NCBI GenBank assembly: GCA_015179045.1
Contig: WHUZ01000005.1
Span: 992,001 to 1,056,000 of the forward strand
Direction of reading: 5' to 3'
Length of the DNA: 64,000 bases
Origin: Kalaharituber pfeilii
Taxonomy: Eukaryota > Ascomycota > Pezizomycetes > Pezizales > Pezizaceae
The notes below the pieces were generated by a model. That model was not told the DNA's origin. It did not search any database and saw nothing but the letters and a program-made list of their open reading frames with translations. This document shows positions 1 through 11,842 of this stretch, in pieces; position 1 is the first letter of the stretch, and every line of letters starts with the position of its first letter. A program made the position numbers and the translations under genes.

Positions 1-60
1 TACTTAGCTGGGGTGCGCATAATTTGATACCTAGCCCGGATTTTGATTCCTAACCCTTTT

Positions 61-83
61 TTTTTTTTTTTTTTTTTTTTTTT
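61..83. repeat. poly-T tract
   Basis: Uninterrupted T run starting just before base 61 and ending against the TA target site of the adjoining MITE. Length is likely unreliable in assembly. Confidence 0.9.
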
Positions 84-86
84 CTA

Positions 87-903
87 CAGTCCGACCTTGC
101 TAGCATATAATGAACCTCGCTATAGTGACAACCTTGCTATAATGAAATCGCACCAAATAGTGTAATGAAAAAGAAAAAACTGTACGGAGTTATTTTTATC
201 TACATACAAATTGTTCTTGCTATAATGAAAAGTAGCTGATGATATCCATAGAAATCCCTCTGCTACTGTCTTGCCTCCTGCGCACCAGTAATTCTGAGCA
301 GCCCAGCAAACAGCAACTATGTCACTAAGTGCTAGAGTTGGTTTAAACCAAGTTGTGAGTTGTCTGTTCCTTCCGGGTATGTTGTTGGTATGAATGCTCG
401 CCGCTTGCTAGTAGACATCTTCAATGTTAGCGTCCTGATGACGGATCTCAATCTACAGTTGAACCTAGCTATAATGAAGGCCAAGAATCTGACCGATTTT
501 CTTCACTATAACCAGTTTCCACTATAGCGAGGGCACTTTCTTTACCTGTGTAGACAAAGAAGCTCGCCCATCCCTTCACTATGACCAGGGTTTCACTAAA
601 AAGAGGTTCATTATAGCCAGGGTCACCTGTACTCCTGATTTACTTCAGATTTATATTCCTCTCCCACTACCACTGCTCCTTGCATTTCTATTTCCATTCC
701 TACTCATCACTACCACCACATTCGAATTGATTTCTTAATGTAGCTATTTCCATTACTATTAAGTCAATACAGAGGTTAATTAGTATTGCCGAACTCAGCT
801 GCCAAGACTATATGACTAATTTGCCACAATTTTCTATACTGAAACCTTTGCTATAGAAACAAAGGGCCAAATTTTACGTATCCATTATAGCAAGCTCGGA
901 CTG
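87..903. mobile_element. Non-autonomous pogo/Tc1-like DNA transposon (MITE)
   Basis: Terminal inverted repeats begin CAGTCCGACCTTGCTA at 87 and, on the other strand, CAGTCCGAGCTTGCTA ending at 903. TA dinucleotides flank both ends (85-86 and 904-905), the target-site duplication expected for Tc1/mariner/pogo elements. Many subterminal copies of a GCTATAATGAA motif occur in both orientations inside. No transposase ORF is present, so the element would need a transposase in trans. Family assignment rests on the CAG start and TA duplication; the boundaries are read directly. Confidence 0.8.
456..629. mobile_element. Second, nested MITE with TA target site
   Basis: A shorter element sits inside the 87-903 element. 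Its ends are CAGTTGAACCTAGCTATAATG at 456 and, reversed, CAGGTGACCCTGGCTATAATG ending at 629, again flanked by TA (454-455, 630-631). The ends share the GCTATAATGAA core with the outer element but differ in the first bases, so they are related families inserted one into the other. Confidence 0.7.
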
Positions 904-905
904 TA

Positions 906-3014
906 ATTTGTGTCTTGCATTTTACTATTATTGTTTATTATTTGATATTTATTTTAGTTTTATTTTTTATTATTCCTCTTGAAAACACTGCTTTGGTGAA
1001 AGGGGAGAGGTTTACCGGCAAGGATTTTCGAACGTGTGGAACGAATCACGAGACTAGAGAAGGAATGGTTGAGCGAGGCTGCAGAGCATTGCGAATGCCG
1101 CAAATCCATCATGGGTGGGCCGGGGAGGCTGTGGGCCGCCAGCCTCAGCGGATTGGGGTGGAGGCGCTTGCAGTACCCACAAGAAAGGACCGCTTATGTA
1201 GTTTGCAGGTATCGCAGGATGTGGGGCGGATGGTGTAATGGGGTGGACGTTCGGAACATGGTCGCAGCAGCAGCAGAAGCGGGCAGCAAGGCAAAGGGCT
1301 TCCATTGGACGGGCGTGTGGGCTTGCGGGTTGGGGGGAGGGGGGACATTTCCGTCCACCGTCGGCGACTCGCGTGTCCTGTAGCATACAGAGTACACCAT
1401 GCGCCGTATGCACTGGTATGCGCCCGCAGCTGGACGCGACGGCGCTGCATCTCATCGCGGTGGGTGGGGCCAATGGCGCACCTCCCCGGCACAGGGGCGC
1501 CCGCGACCGTGGGGGAAGGAGCGGGGACGGTGCATGATCGTGCGCAGTTCCCGCGCCCTGGCATGCTTCTGGCGTACTGGCCCACCCTGCCTGGGCGAGC
1601 CAGTCGCGGAAGGCCCCATCCCAGTCCCACCCCCGTCCCACCCCCGGTCCCCGGTCCCCAGTCGCCAGTATAGCTGCCCTGAGAGTCCGGTTAGCCTGGC
1701 CCCCGTTCAATCTTGCTCCGTTCATGCTTGTCAGCTGGCCTCGATTGCCCCCCTCCCTCCAGTCCCAACAGGCTCAGCGTTCCCGCCCTCGCTCAGAATA
1801 CGCCCCTCCCCCTCCCCCTCCCCCTCCCCCTCCCCCTCCCCCTCCCTCCTCCCCACTCCCCGCCGTGGCCCCCGACCTGCCTGCGCCCTCGGGCCTATCC
1901 ACTCCATTACATACCGCCACATTAGCACCCTTCTCACTGTCTTATGCTTCCTAACAAGCTCTGCTCATGACCTCCATGGTTCGTGAGCGAGCAATGGGAC
2001 CCCCCCCCCCGTCATCCTTCTAGAGCCACTGCTCACCTGTCCTGCCTGGCGTCTCTCCCGGTCCCGCGCCCGGCAGCGAGCATTGCTCACCTCGTGTGAG
2101 CGTCTGCTGTCTGCTGCTCTGACAATCTGATGCTCGACGCGTCGCTGGAGCGCTGCGCAGATAGCGTTATTTCGTCATCGGCTGCCTGAAGTCGTCCCTT
2201 AGTCCCTAGCTTGATGCTGACTAGGTGCTCCCCTACAGGTATACTTTCGAACTGTGCTACCCACCCGGCCGTTCCAGACTATCCACCGGCGAGTCACTCG
2301 GCTCAAAAGGGCCAATCGCCTTGAATTATCATGATAACTTCCGGGCAAAATGGGATGCTTCTGATTAATCTCCTGGACGGTTCAAACCTTTTCCTCACTG
2401 ACTGATTGGCAGCTAGGAGGGCCCCTGTATGTCTCGGATCCCTTCACCCAAAGTCTCACAGGAGGGAACCCGACCGTTCATTCTAGCAGGACATTTCACT
2501 GCGGAATGACTGGAATTTCACATATTGACAGCCTTGTATCACTGTTAACTTGTAGGTAGCATAATAAGCTATGCTCAGAGTTGATACTCCAGCCTCTTAA
2601 AAAGTTTTGTTTCATTTACTTTTATTTAACTATATTCCTTCTGCTCCTTACATGTTCCTAGTCCTCCGCTTTTTCATATGGCTTTGATCCTGCGATCAAT
2701 TGAATCACGCTCTATATAAGTTAACTGGACTTACTTCCTTCTCCCCTCCCCCCCCTACCCCCTCCCCCACCCCTTCCCCCCACTCCTTCCCGGCTCCATC
2801 TGCCCCTCCAGCACCGCTTCAACACGTTTGAAAGGCTTTTCAATCTGTCCACCTCATCAGTTAATTCTTTGGTTGTGAGTTACATTTTGATCTACTTCAG
2901 TCATCTCTTGTGGATATTAACAACATGTGCAGACCCTCTTAAACACCCTGGGGCCATCTTTATCTCTGATATCCAACGCATCCAGGTAGGTGAGCTACAT
3001 ACCCCGGAGCCAGT
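906..3014. other. Intergenic, GC-rich then CT-rich upstream region
   Basis: No gene is supported here. Bases about 1020-1980 are strongly G+C-rich, and the long open frames there are composition artefacts in all frames. A CCCTCC hexamer repeat lies at about 1803-1850 and a poly-C run at 2000-2010. A pyrimidine-rich stretch at about 2720-2800 resembles fungal promoter CT tracts and lies 200-300 bases before the small gene at 3015. Confidence 0.6.
1803..1850. repeat. CCCTCC hexanucleotide microsatellite
   Basis: About eight tandem CCCTCC units, slightly impure at the right end. Confidence 0.9.
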
Positions 3015-3374
3015 ATGATGACTTCTAACGATGGTTCGGCAGGATCTCTGCTTTCTTGCTTCACATCATTTACACCCTTCAATAAATCGGTCATGCCTCA
3101 ACGATGGATTTGTTGCCGCTGCGATAATGGCTGGACGTATCAACCGACAGGAGACAATATTTGTGGTAATTCGAACTGTGGCCATTCAAAATGCGGTGGT
3201 TGTGAGTTGAGATCATATTCATCTGGTATATTGGAGCCTGCCCAAGACGATTTGGATTTCTCAGATGTCGAGACTCTTCTATGCGGACAGAGTACCTGCC
3301 CTGTTGACTTGAATGTCCTATCAAACGCCCATGAACGAATTGAGTTTGACGACGACAGCGTTACTTCACAATGA
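3015..3374 (+). CDS. Small Cys/His-rich (zinc-finger-like) hypothetical protein
   Basis: Single-exon ORF of 119 residues. Residues about 30-65 hold a compact metal-binding-like pattern: WICCRCDNGW, then a Cys about 17 residues on, then CGHSKCGGC (C-x2-C ... C-x4-C-x-H-x2-C-x2-C style). Small Pezizomycotina proteins with one Cys/His knuckle of this sort are common and mostly uncharacterised; some resemble RanBP2-type fingers. The C-terminal third is acidic and probably disordered. Two adjacent ATGs at 3015 and 3018 make the exact start uncertain by one codon. The upstream CT-rich tract supports a promoter. Function is unknown; metal binding is an inference from the cysteine spacing. Confidence 0.6.
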   Translation: MMTSNDGSAGSLLSCFTSFTPFNKSVMPQRWICCRCDNGWTYQPTGDNICGNSNCGHSKCGGCELRSYSSGILEPAQDDLDFSDVETLLCGQSTCPVDLNVLSNAHERIEFDDDSVTSQ

Positions 3375-6300
3375 CAGCAAATGAAAGAGAAAACAGCAAA
3401 ATGAAGAGAACTTAATGTTAATAGTAAAAAGGAGGAGAGGGAAAAAAAAGAAAAAAAGAAAAAAAAAATCCCATGTTCATGTGGCTTGCATTCGGTTTGG
3501 GTTTATTCTTGATTTATCTTACACGGAATTAGGGGGTTACGCAATTTTAGAATCGGATACTAGCTTTTGGGATTGGCATGGCGCAAATGAAGAGAAACGT
3601 GTTTTTTTTTTTTTTTTTTTTTTCCCTTTAATTCTATTCCTTTTTTTTTTTTTTTTTTGTGATAGGGCTGTTTGATTAGTGCTTTTAATTTATCTGCTTG
3701 GGCTTGATAAGGGAGGAGCGCTGGAAGCGATTGATTAGGCAGTTAAAATTGCATATGTCATAGGTTACCATCATCCATGTCCTGTTTATCTTTTTGCTCT
3801 CCATTGTCAAGGTCTGGAAATATCAATTGATGTCCACAACAGCCACAGATTCACTGTTATTCTCTGGGCTCACACGATGTAATTTAACTAAGCAATTGTG
3901 TTATCTCAGCACTGCTTGCTTTCAATTCCGTGCCCCTCCAAGCTGCTTCTGTTCTGCAAAAGCATTTCTCTCTAACAGAGCAACGGGTGGAACGAGAGTA
4001 CTCTATTGGGCTTCCCCATTAATTATTGCCACTGCGAAAGAAGAATCGCCTCCAGTCTAGGATAAATCGCTTCTGTGGATTGGCAGCACAGCACGGTAGG
4101 CGCTGTGCGCATGCATGCAAGGTGCAAAAATCCATGGGAGACCCGAATACATAGTAGGTGCAGGTAGGGGCAAGAAGTGGGCTGATGGGAGGGGGGTTGC
4201 GACCTACGGACGGCCTGACACAGCTTTGCAATTTCGCGTACGATGGACGGACAAGCTAAAAAGGATACTTCTGTAACCAGACTACATATTGCTCGGGGCC
4301 CGGGCCTGGAAGTAAGGTTGACTATCTTACAGCGATCTGCTCGCGTTGCTAGCGTGCGATCGCGATAGTCGTCCCAACCAATGGGGACTAGGCACATAGG
4401 TAGTGCGGTTGCAGCCTCAGGGCAAACGAATATCTGAAACAACGTGGAACTTAGGACATCCTGTCATGTGATTACAGGGCTCGCCAACTGGATGGAACCA
4501 GGTCTGCTTGGGCGCCCGGCCCCCGTACCCTGCTCATGGTCATGGGCAATTGCACTTTTGCGGTCCTCAATTCGAACAACCGCTTGCGAGTGATAGGTAC
4601 ACAGCCATGGACCATATTGCCTAGTCTGCATACGACCGGTCGCTGTGCACCAGAAACGCGGCCAGCATGTGCTATAGCTATAGGACGCACCACTTCAAGT
4701 ACTATACAGCACTGTATGCTGCGCTGCACCAGATGCTTGCACTGCCCTCACGTCTGCCTCCATCCAGTTTTCTGTACTAGCAGCAAGCTTGGTACGAGGT
4801 TAGATGAAGCCCTTAGTACTGGTTTCCTATGTAATATAGTGCCCTGCACCGCAGTATCACTGCAATTGATATGAAGATTCTAGAGCCTGCAAGTGAAGCA
4901 TTCTACAGGTGCCTACTACTAGTACTAGTAGTAATGTGGTGCAATTGATGTGAAGTCTGCTGCATTCGACCCCTGTGGAGCTACATATTGCTGCTCCTTG
5001 CTGAGTTGTGATCGTTCAGCCAGCAAAAAGGTTCTGAGGTGGAGGATGGAACAATGCACATTGTATATACGTACTCCTACAAATCTCGCCGGGTACAAGT
5101 ACGGTTGTTTGTTGCACCGGATGTGCACCGGATGTGCATAGTTTCTTGGCTTCGAATTCACTTCACCACAACCTGCATACCGTTGTATGCCACTTACCTA
5201 CTTAGTCACTATACTTATCCCTTGCGCCTGCAATCCTGTAGAGTAGAGGTGCGTAAGCACTGGCTGGACAGGCCATATGCAGGCATGTCGGCCACCAGCA
5301 TGTAAATTCACCGTGATTGCAAAGAACCTAGGGTGCGCGAGTTGCTAGAGACGGCACGTACAGGCGCTGCAATACGTACCATTGCAAACTATAGGCCACA
5401 GTTTGCCTTGTTCCTCGTAGCCCCCGGACTCCCATGGCAATAGCCTGACGTGTTAGGGGACCACTTCTGTTCAACCCGCTAATAAAAGAGTGGTGCCCCT
5501 CCCCTCCCTGCCCCGGGCACCCTACACCTACAAGGTCCCCAGCAACCTCCTTTCATTTAACGTCACCATGTGCATGTCGTATTAGGTCCGCACGCAGAAT
5601 CCCATAGAACCATTCAGAAAGGAGTACTTATGTATCAGTGAGGTATTTGTGGGGCCAGTATGGGACAAGGAGCGAGAGCAACATTACAATGCCGGATTTC
5701 CTTGCTGCTGCCACTCCCAGGGTGCTGCACCGTCTTGTTCACTCGTATTCGGACCATGATGTTAACGAGGCACAGATTCACACTGTACCGTTACCACAAT
5801 CTAGGACACCAAATGAGCCATCAGGAATTAACAAACAGAATGCTTGGCCAACCGTGAAAGAAAAGGGCAGCGAATCCAATTTGCAATTTAGCTATTTGTC
5901 AATGGTTTCACTGAGGCCGTTTGTGGATATATGAATTGTGGATTTCGTGCGCGTGGCAAACCGCTCCCCCGTCTCCCTGACCAGACACCGTTGGAATTGC
6001 AATTCCCATCACATCTGACACCGGCCAACGAAATGATTCAGGTTTCCCATCCTCTCGGCCCAAGCACACTTAGCAGATCATTATCATTATTTTCGTCCCC
6101 AACCATTGCCTTGCCGGACTTTGCGGTCATTTCAATGACTTGTCACGCCAACCTCGCACCTGTTTCCCCTTTTCTTATCCATTCCACCCTTATCCATTGG
6201 GTTGGGAGAGGTTTTTTGATGATGTGTCAAACATTGGTCGTTATTCCCGAACTTGAGCCCCATCCTTCTCGTCGGGTCACATCGTCTGGGTATACCCTGC

Positions 6301-6834
6301 CCTTCCCACAACCATGGTGCGCTTCTGGCTCACCGTCGCATCAGCCCTGTTTCTTTATTACAATTGCCGAGCAATTGTAAATCTTTCCAGCACCCGAGAC
6401 TCCTTTATCCCAAGACTGATCCACAGACCTGCCGTAACTCCATGTGCCCTCGCTGGCCCCTCTCATCAAAATTCCTGCCTCATATTTATCACCACACCTT
6501 TCTAATTTGGATATATAAAGCAAGCGAGATAATAACCTCCCCGGTGGTATTATTGTATTAAGTTATAATTGTCGTATCTGGTAATGTTAGATGAAATCGC
6601 AAATAACAATAAAAAAAGAAGAAAAAGGTAAAAGTCAAATAAAGCTAACACCAATTCCTGTCCATGCGCCAGATAAAAGATGCTGAGATCATAAAAAATC
6701 GACAATGCTCTTCCACGCTCGAAAATATAAATTTATGAAACTCAATTGACCGCCAGAAATGTGAGGTAACTTATCCCTTCACCCTCCTGACATCCAAACT
6801 GTGTAAGGAAATTGCGAGATCCTCTAATCCCTGG
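3375..6834. other. Intergenic region, no supported gene
   Basis: Contains T homopolymers at 3601-3623 and 3642-3658, an A/G-rich tract at 3425-3470, and a small palindrome/direct-repeat cluster at 4861-4955. Open frames at 5638-6561 lack recognisable domains or convincing introns and are not called. A run of 3'-UTR-like A/T-rich sequence at 6550-6790 probably belongs to the minus-strand gene that ends at 6835. Confidence 0.5.
4861..4955. repeat. Direct repeat flanking a 20-bp perfect palindrome
   Basis: TGCAATTGATATGAAG at 4861-4876 is repeated with one change at 4940-4955. Between them, 4914-4933 reads TACTACTAGTACTAGTAGTA, which is its own reverse complement. Confidence 0.8.
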
Positions 6835-7230
6835 TCATATCACGGACCCAAATCTTGCGCCAACAACAATCGCAGTAATACATACTGCAATTATTGTCCT
6901 GAGCCTGAGGGTCCCATGGTGTACAACACCGCTGCTGTTCCTGCGCGGAATTTCTCCCACACATTTGACCCCGAACTCGCAGCATCCAAGATTTCCTAAC
7001 TCGTCGAATGTGCAGACTTGTGTGAGGCTGCAGCAGGCATCACTGCGGCCCACGGTTGAGCAGTCGTTGAATCCGGCCACGCAGTATGCAGTTGAGCCGT
7101 TCCCCTGTGTCGGTGTTGTGGGGGAGAAGGGTCTTTCCGGAACGTCTGTCTGCTGCGGGCTTGCAAGGGCTGATTCTAAGAGAACAACGGTGAAAAGGAG
7201 AAGGGTCACGAATTCTATTAACCGGTACAT
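6835..7230 (-). CDS. Small secreted cysteine-rich protein, possibly GPI-anchored
   Basis: Single-exon ORF of 131 residues starting at 7230. Residues 1-24 form a clear signal peptide (charged start, LLLFTVVLLESALA, cleavage after ALA). The mature part has a Ser/Thr/Pro-rich linker, then eight cysteines within about 45 residues, including two CC pairs (DACCSL and GCCEFG) with a closing C-V-G. The last about 25 residues are hydrophobic after a polar Ser/Gly stretch, as in a GPI-attachment signal or a single membrane anchor. The C..C..CC..C..CC..C arrangement is common in fungal surface and effector-like proteins, but I do not recognise a named family. Predicted location is the cell surface or secreted; a role in wall or host interaction is only an inference. 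Confidence 0.7.
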   Translation of the reverse strand: MYRLIEFVTLLLFTVVLLESALASPQQTDVPERPFSPTTPTQGNGSTAYCVAGFNDCSTVGRSDACCSLTQVCTFDELGNLGCCEFGVKCVGEIPRRNSSGVVHHGTLRLRTIIAVCITAIVVGARFGSVI

Positions 7231-9696
7231 GGCGCGCGGGTGAGTTTTTTGTGCAAGGCACGCGGCGTAAAATCAAAAATAGTGCTTTGAAGATTGAAAT
7301 TTGTATTTTAACTTCAATGGGAGATAGGGCTAGAATTGAGATTTCGCAGGCCTATGGAGACTTTTGTGATTTCCTTCGCATCATGGCGACAAAATGATTC
7401 ACAAGATTGAGGGGTTACTGTAGAAGTAAACAAAGAGCCTTGACCAATTCCTATGCCAGGCAACCAGTGACCGGGTCGTGCCACCTGCATTGCCAACCAA
7501 TAGGATTAGTCATGTGGACGCTACTGGATTGGATCCATCAGATAAGATTCTCTCCCATACTCAACTTGCACAATGCTCAACCGAACCACCGAGGGCCATA
7601 GCATACCTGGCGTATGTTTTTCATATCCTCGTTTCTCACTACTGTACTCATGCTTAGCTGTATCTTCATCTGTACTAGTTCAGTTACCTTCTACACATGA
7701 TTCTCTGGTGCACATAGTTCATCACTCGCATCTAATCAATCGACGTTAAACTCAATGACAGACTCAGCAGAGAACTCTCGGACAACCGATGTGGTTCATT
7801 CTGTGTCTTATTTTTTTCTTTTAGGAAAAAAGTTTCGAAAAAACAAAAAACAATGCTCCTTTTCTTTTTCTTTCTTTTTCTTCTTCTTTTAATTCTGTTT
7901 TCCGCGCCAGTACCACATTATTGTGAATCATACAGAGGCAAGAACGCAGTCCGCCAGAAGCACTTAAGGTGCTCCAGCAGCGCAAACTGTACGGGAGTCA
8001 GCGGAGCAGCCACAGTAGCAAGTATGGAATATGGAACAGACTGGCATGATGCAGGATAATTTAAAGCAAGATAATCTAAAGAGTTGTCCATCTCTTTCTC
8101 ATCCCTCTTTATCATCTTCCTGTGCTTCCTCTCCGCATCCGCATCCGTACCCACCAGAATTACTGCACACCAATATCATTATCAGCCTTGTATGCTTCTC
8201 AAAAGATTGCATCAAGATTCTCCCGCACATGCTCTTCTTTGTGTGCATGCTACTTCCACCGATCAAGGCAGGAGGGTGAATGCGGTTTTGTGAGGAGACT
8301 ATGTTTTGTATTATTTTTTTTGTATTTGTGATGCTGAGTGCAATGCAGATTTTACGGTGACGCACTCAAGACTACAAATAAGGAATTGAAGAAGCAATAT
8401 GGGAAGATCAATATTGATAAGAGTAAGGCTCATTCATGCTTTCTCTCCCTACCATTCTTGAGCATGCACTCCTGTGAGACTAAAAAAGCTGGCCAAGACT
8501 TCTGTAAATCTAATTGAACAACTGTAAGATGAGATGGCTGACTTGATGGATGTATGTTTTAGCATGTAAACATAATACCGGCTCACCTACTATTCCATGT
8601 TGACCAAGCTGGCTGAATGCTACCCCTTCACCCTTGCCATCTTTTTAATCTAGCATATTTCGCAGTCCTATGACGTCCCTGAAGATGTAAATGAGGCTGA
8701 GCTCGATGTGCGGAGCTCGATGCCCCTGGCAAGGGGATGAAGGTCAATCATGGGTGGGAGGTAGAGTCAAGCGTATCCAGGATCACTTGTCTACGTTTTG
8801 CAGGAGGAAAGTGCTGAGCTTTTTGGCGGAGGGAAAGGCAAAAGAGAGGTTTAGCATAATGCTGCGCCACACTGTTGCTATGACAACAGTGGTTTTATTT
8901 ACATGAACTCAGAACTTTGGAGAAAACTACACATTTTTTAGCAATGCCCACAAGCATTTAATCAAGGCAGATCGCCTTCAAACTTTGTAATACCTAACAT
9001 GAAACACTGCCCTACAAATTTCCGTCTTGATCTACTTATACAGACACCAGCAGCACCATTTTCCCTGTAACTCATTTATATAATTACCATGCCTCCACGA
9101 CATCCAAGAGCAACCTCTTTAGCATGTGCCAGCTCTCAAATAGGTATATAGTAAGCTCAGAAAGAGTAGAGGAAAGGGAATCTGCAAGCTTCAGCAAGTC
9201 TGAATCATTTCCTCCGCCAATCTTTTATAGACAAGCCACTGTGAGTGTAGAAAGTACTTGGAAGAGAGTATTACAGGCTGCAACTGCTGCCTGTACAGCT
9301 GCGAAATGCTGTAGATGCATGTGCATGGTAGGGCAGCTGGATTTGTTGCGTTGTTGGTAAGGGGATATTAACGGGGAGTAGGTGCTTTTCCACTAAGATT
9401 ACTAATACAATACGGGGAAAACTTACAGGGATGTTGCTAAACCTCTCTAAAGATGAGCAAAAGGTTGCTGCTGGGTGATGTGGAGGCGACTAATGGCTTA
9501 CGTGTTGTGGGGGGTGCTGTGGGTTATACGATAATGGAAATGTGGGGTATGTGTGGGTTGGATTGGTGGAGTTGAGAAGTTGGGAGATAGAAGGATCATC
9601 CATGCATTGCCTTGGGCTTTAAACCTACCATATGCAACCCTTAATTTTTTTGGTCGTTTGTGTGAGTGAGTGAGTGAGTGTGTGTGCGTGTGTGTG

Positions 9697-9743
<47 letters not shown>

Positions 9744-11842
9744 CAAACATCAGTTTGGCAATCATGCGGCACTACTTGCAGCGAATTTTGGTCACAATAA
9801 TAACACGGTACAGTAATGTTATTAACTACTTAAGCAAGAACATGCAGGTGTTTTGGGGGTGAGGATACATTATCGTCCTGCTATATTTATCATAATAACA
9901 AATAAATAGAGACACACCCTAGTTCTGCTCGTCCGATCACATTGATGTGAAATTCTGCTTCGGCCACTAGGCTGCCCAGGAACCCAAGAACCCAACTCCA
10001 GGTTGCTGAGCTGTTCCAACTGACCCAGTGACACCATCTCCCGCAGAGCCGCAACGTAGACGTGAACCGTTTCGTGAGAAATGAAGCGCCAGAGCTGCGG
10101 AGCTGCTCGCTTGCATATTGCCTGATCTTACCAAACAACAAAAGTTCCGATTTGCAAACGGTGTCCCACAGCCCGAAGCCTATGCATTGCACTCCGCCTA
10201 TTCCGCTCCTGCAGGCTGGTGATTCGCCGCCTTCAAATAGCCACGTTGACGCCAATGACACCAAGATTCGTACCTCGCCTCGGCGCCTGCCCCAACTTAC
10301 CTCATATCCACCTCCCCATGACCATCTCCCCCCTTCTGACCTCCGAATTCCACCACTTCACTGCCCTCGCCTTCACCTGATAGGACCCGCACGGCCCCTC
10401 CCGTTTCCCCTATCTCATGAACTTGATCCGCGTCCAATTTAGCCTTGCGCTCTCAACCCGCAGTTCCTCTTCCCCTCCTCCAGTAGTGATGAGTGTCATA
10501 TATGTGCCAGATGTGGGATGGAGGGAGGTGGGGGAGAGAAGGTTGGGATCTGCTTCTTTGAGGTGAGGACAGCGTAAGAAGTGCAGTGGGAGAGAGGAGT
10601 TTGGGGGGGGGAAGAGTTCGGGATTGAAGGGCTGTAAGAGTGGCTGCTTGGGGTAATGATGTCGGTTTGTATCTATAGTAGGCTCATATTACTAGAATGT
10701 CATCGGGCGTTGACCCTCATCCCTTATTTTGAATTTATGCTTATGACTCATAGGGGGTCGAAAATAGGAATTGAGTTGTTTTTGTAAGATAAAAACACTA
10801 GGAGAGGTAAATAGAACGAAAACTATAAATCAAATCAGGTATCACCCGGAAAGCCAATACTGGGATCTCCCCTTTGTCGATCGGCCCCATCAAGCAGTTC
10901 CAGCAGTTATCTTGTTCCTCTTCCTCCCCCTTTTGAGGATACTTCACCGCCTGGTAGCCTCAGGTCATCTCCTCCACACCTATCGTCAGGGGTAAAGACT
11001 ACACTCTTCTCGGTGAAAAACCAAAATTCACTGGAATTTCTCCGAGTATGCCATTGATCTAAGAATTTGTACATGACGAAGTTGAAAAATTAAGAATATA
11101 CCTATATACATTTTATTCTTTTGTATGAGGGCGGTCGGGGTCGTGGCCATGTATCAGATTATTCATTATACCGAACATGCCCATAATAAGAGTCTACTGT
11201 ATAGACGATATATTTTCTTATAGCCCGCATTTGGACCTAGCTAAAACGGCAATATTCTGCGAGTGTATCATACCTTAGTTCTACGTGTGAGTTCCCAAGT
11301 TCAGGGTAAGTTGTTCCTGATAACGCTCAGCAACTCAATTCCTCAAGTCTCCCCTGACTCACACCTCTTGAACAAAAAGAAGGATTCAGTGAACAGCTTG
11401 AGACATGGAAATCCAATTTTCCTTTTTTTTTTTTCCAACTAAAGATATATATATATATTACGGCTTAAGACGCCGTTTTTGTTTCATTTCGTGCCCCCAG
11501 TCCCCTTGCTACTCATCCTCGACAGTCTCGCTTTCATCTAACGTCCGTTCTCAGTTAATGATAAAGAAATTCCGGTTGAATACCCTCCTCATGAAAGGTA
11601 AGAATACAAGCTCAGCAGGACAATCAAAGTTCCATCGCCCGTATAGACATTTCAATCCTTGATTCCAAGATGATCTTGTAACCAGCCTAAGAGACGGTGT
11701 GCTGCCAAGAAATAATAGTAAAATACCATTTGCTATTATTTCTGACCAAAATAATTACGAAAGCAACCCATAAACCATATTGAAAGCCATCAGACACAAA
11801 AGGAAATTTCAACCAAACTCCCCCAACCTTTTCCTCAGTATC
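7231..11842. other. Intergenic region with microsatellite, no supported gene
   Basis: Several A/T-rich and promoter-like stretches but no ORF with recognisable motifs. Contains the GT microsatellite at 9668-9742 and T tracts near 7809 and 11422. Short open frames at 10062-10442 (Pro-rich) and 8031-8365 look like composition effects. Confidence 0.5.
9668..9742. repeat. GT/GAGT microsatellite
   Basis: GAGT units grade into about 30 GT dinucleotides with a few GC interruptions. Confidence 0.95.

Noticed and set aside
1054..1725. Long minus-strand ORF (223 codons) in GC-rich DNA
   Set aside because: All six frames are open across this G+C-rich block, the product is Pro/Ala/Arg-rich without domains, and no introns or start context stand out.
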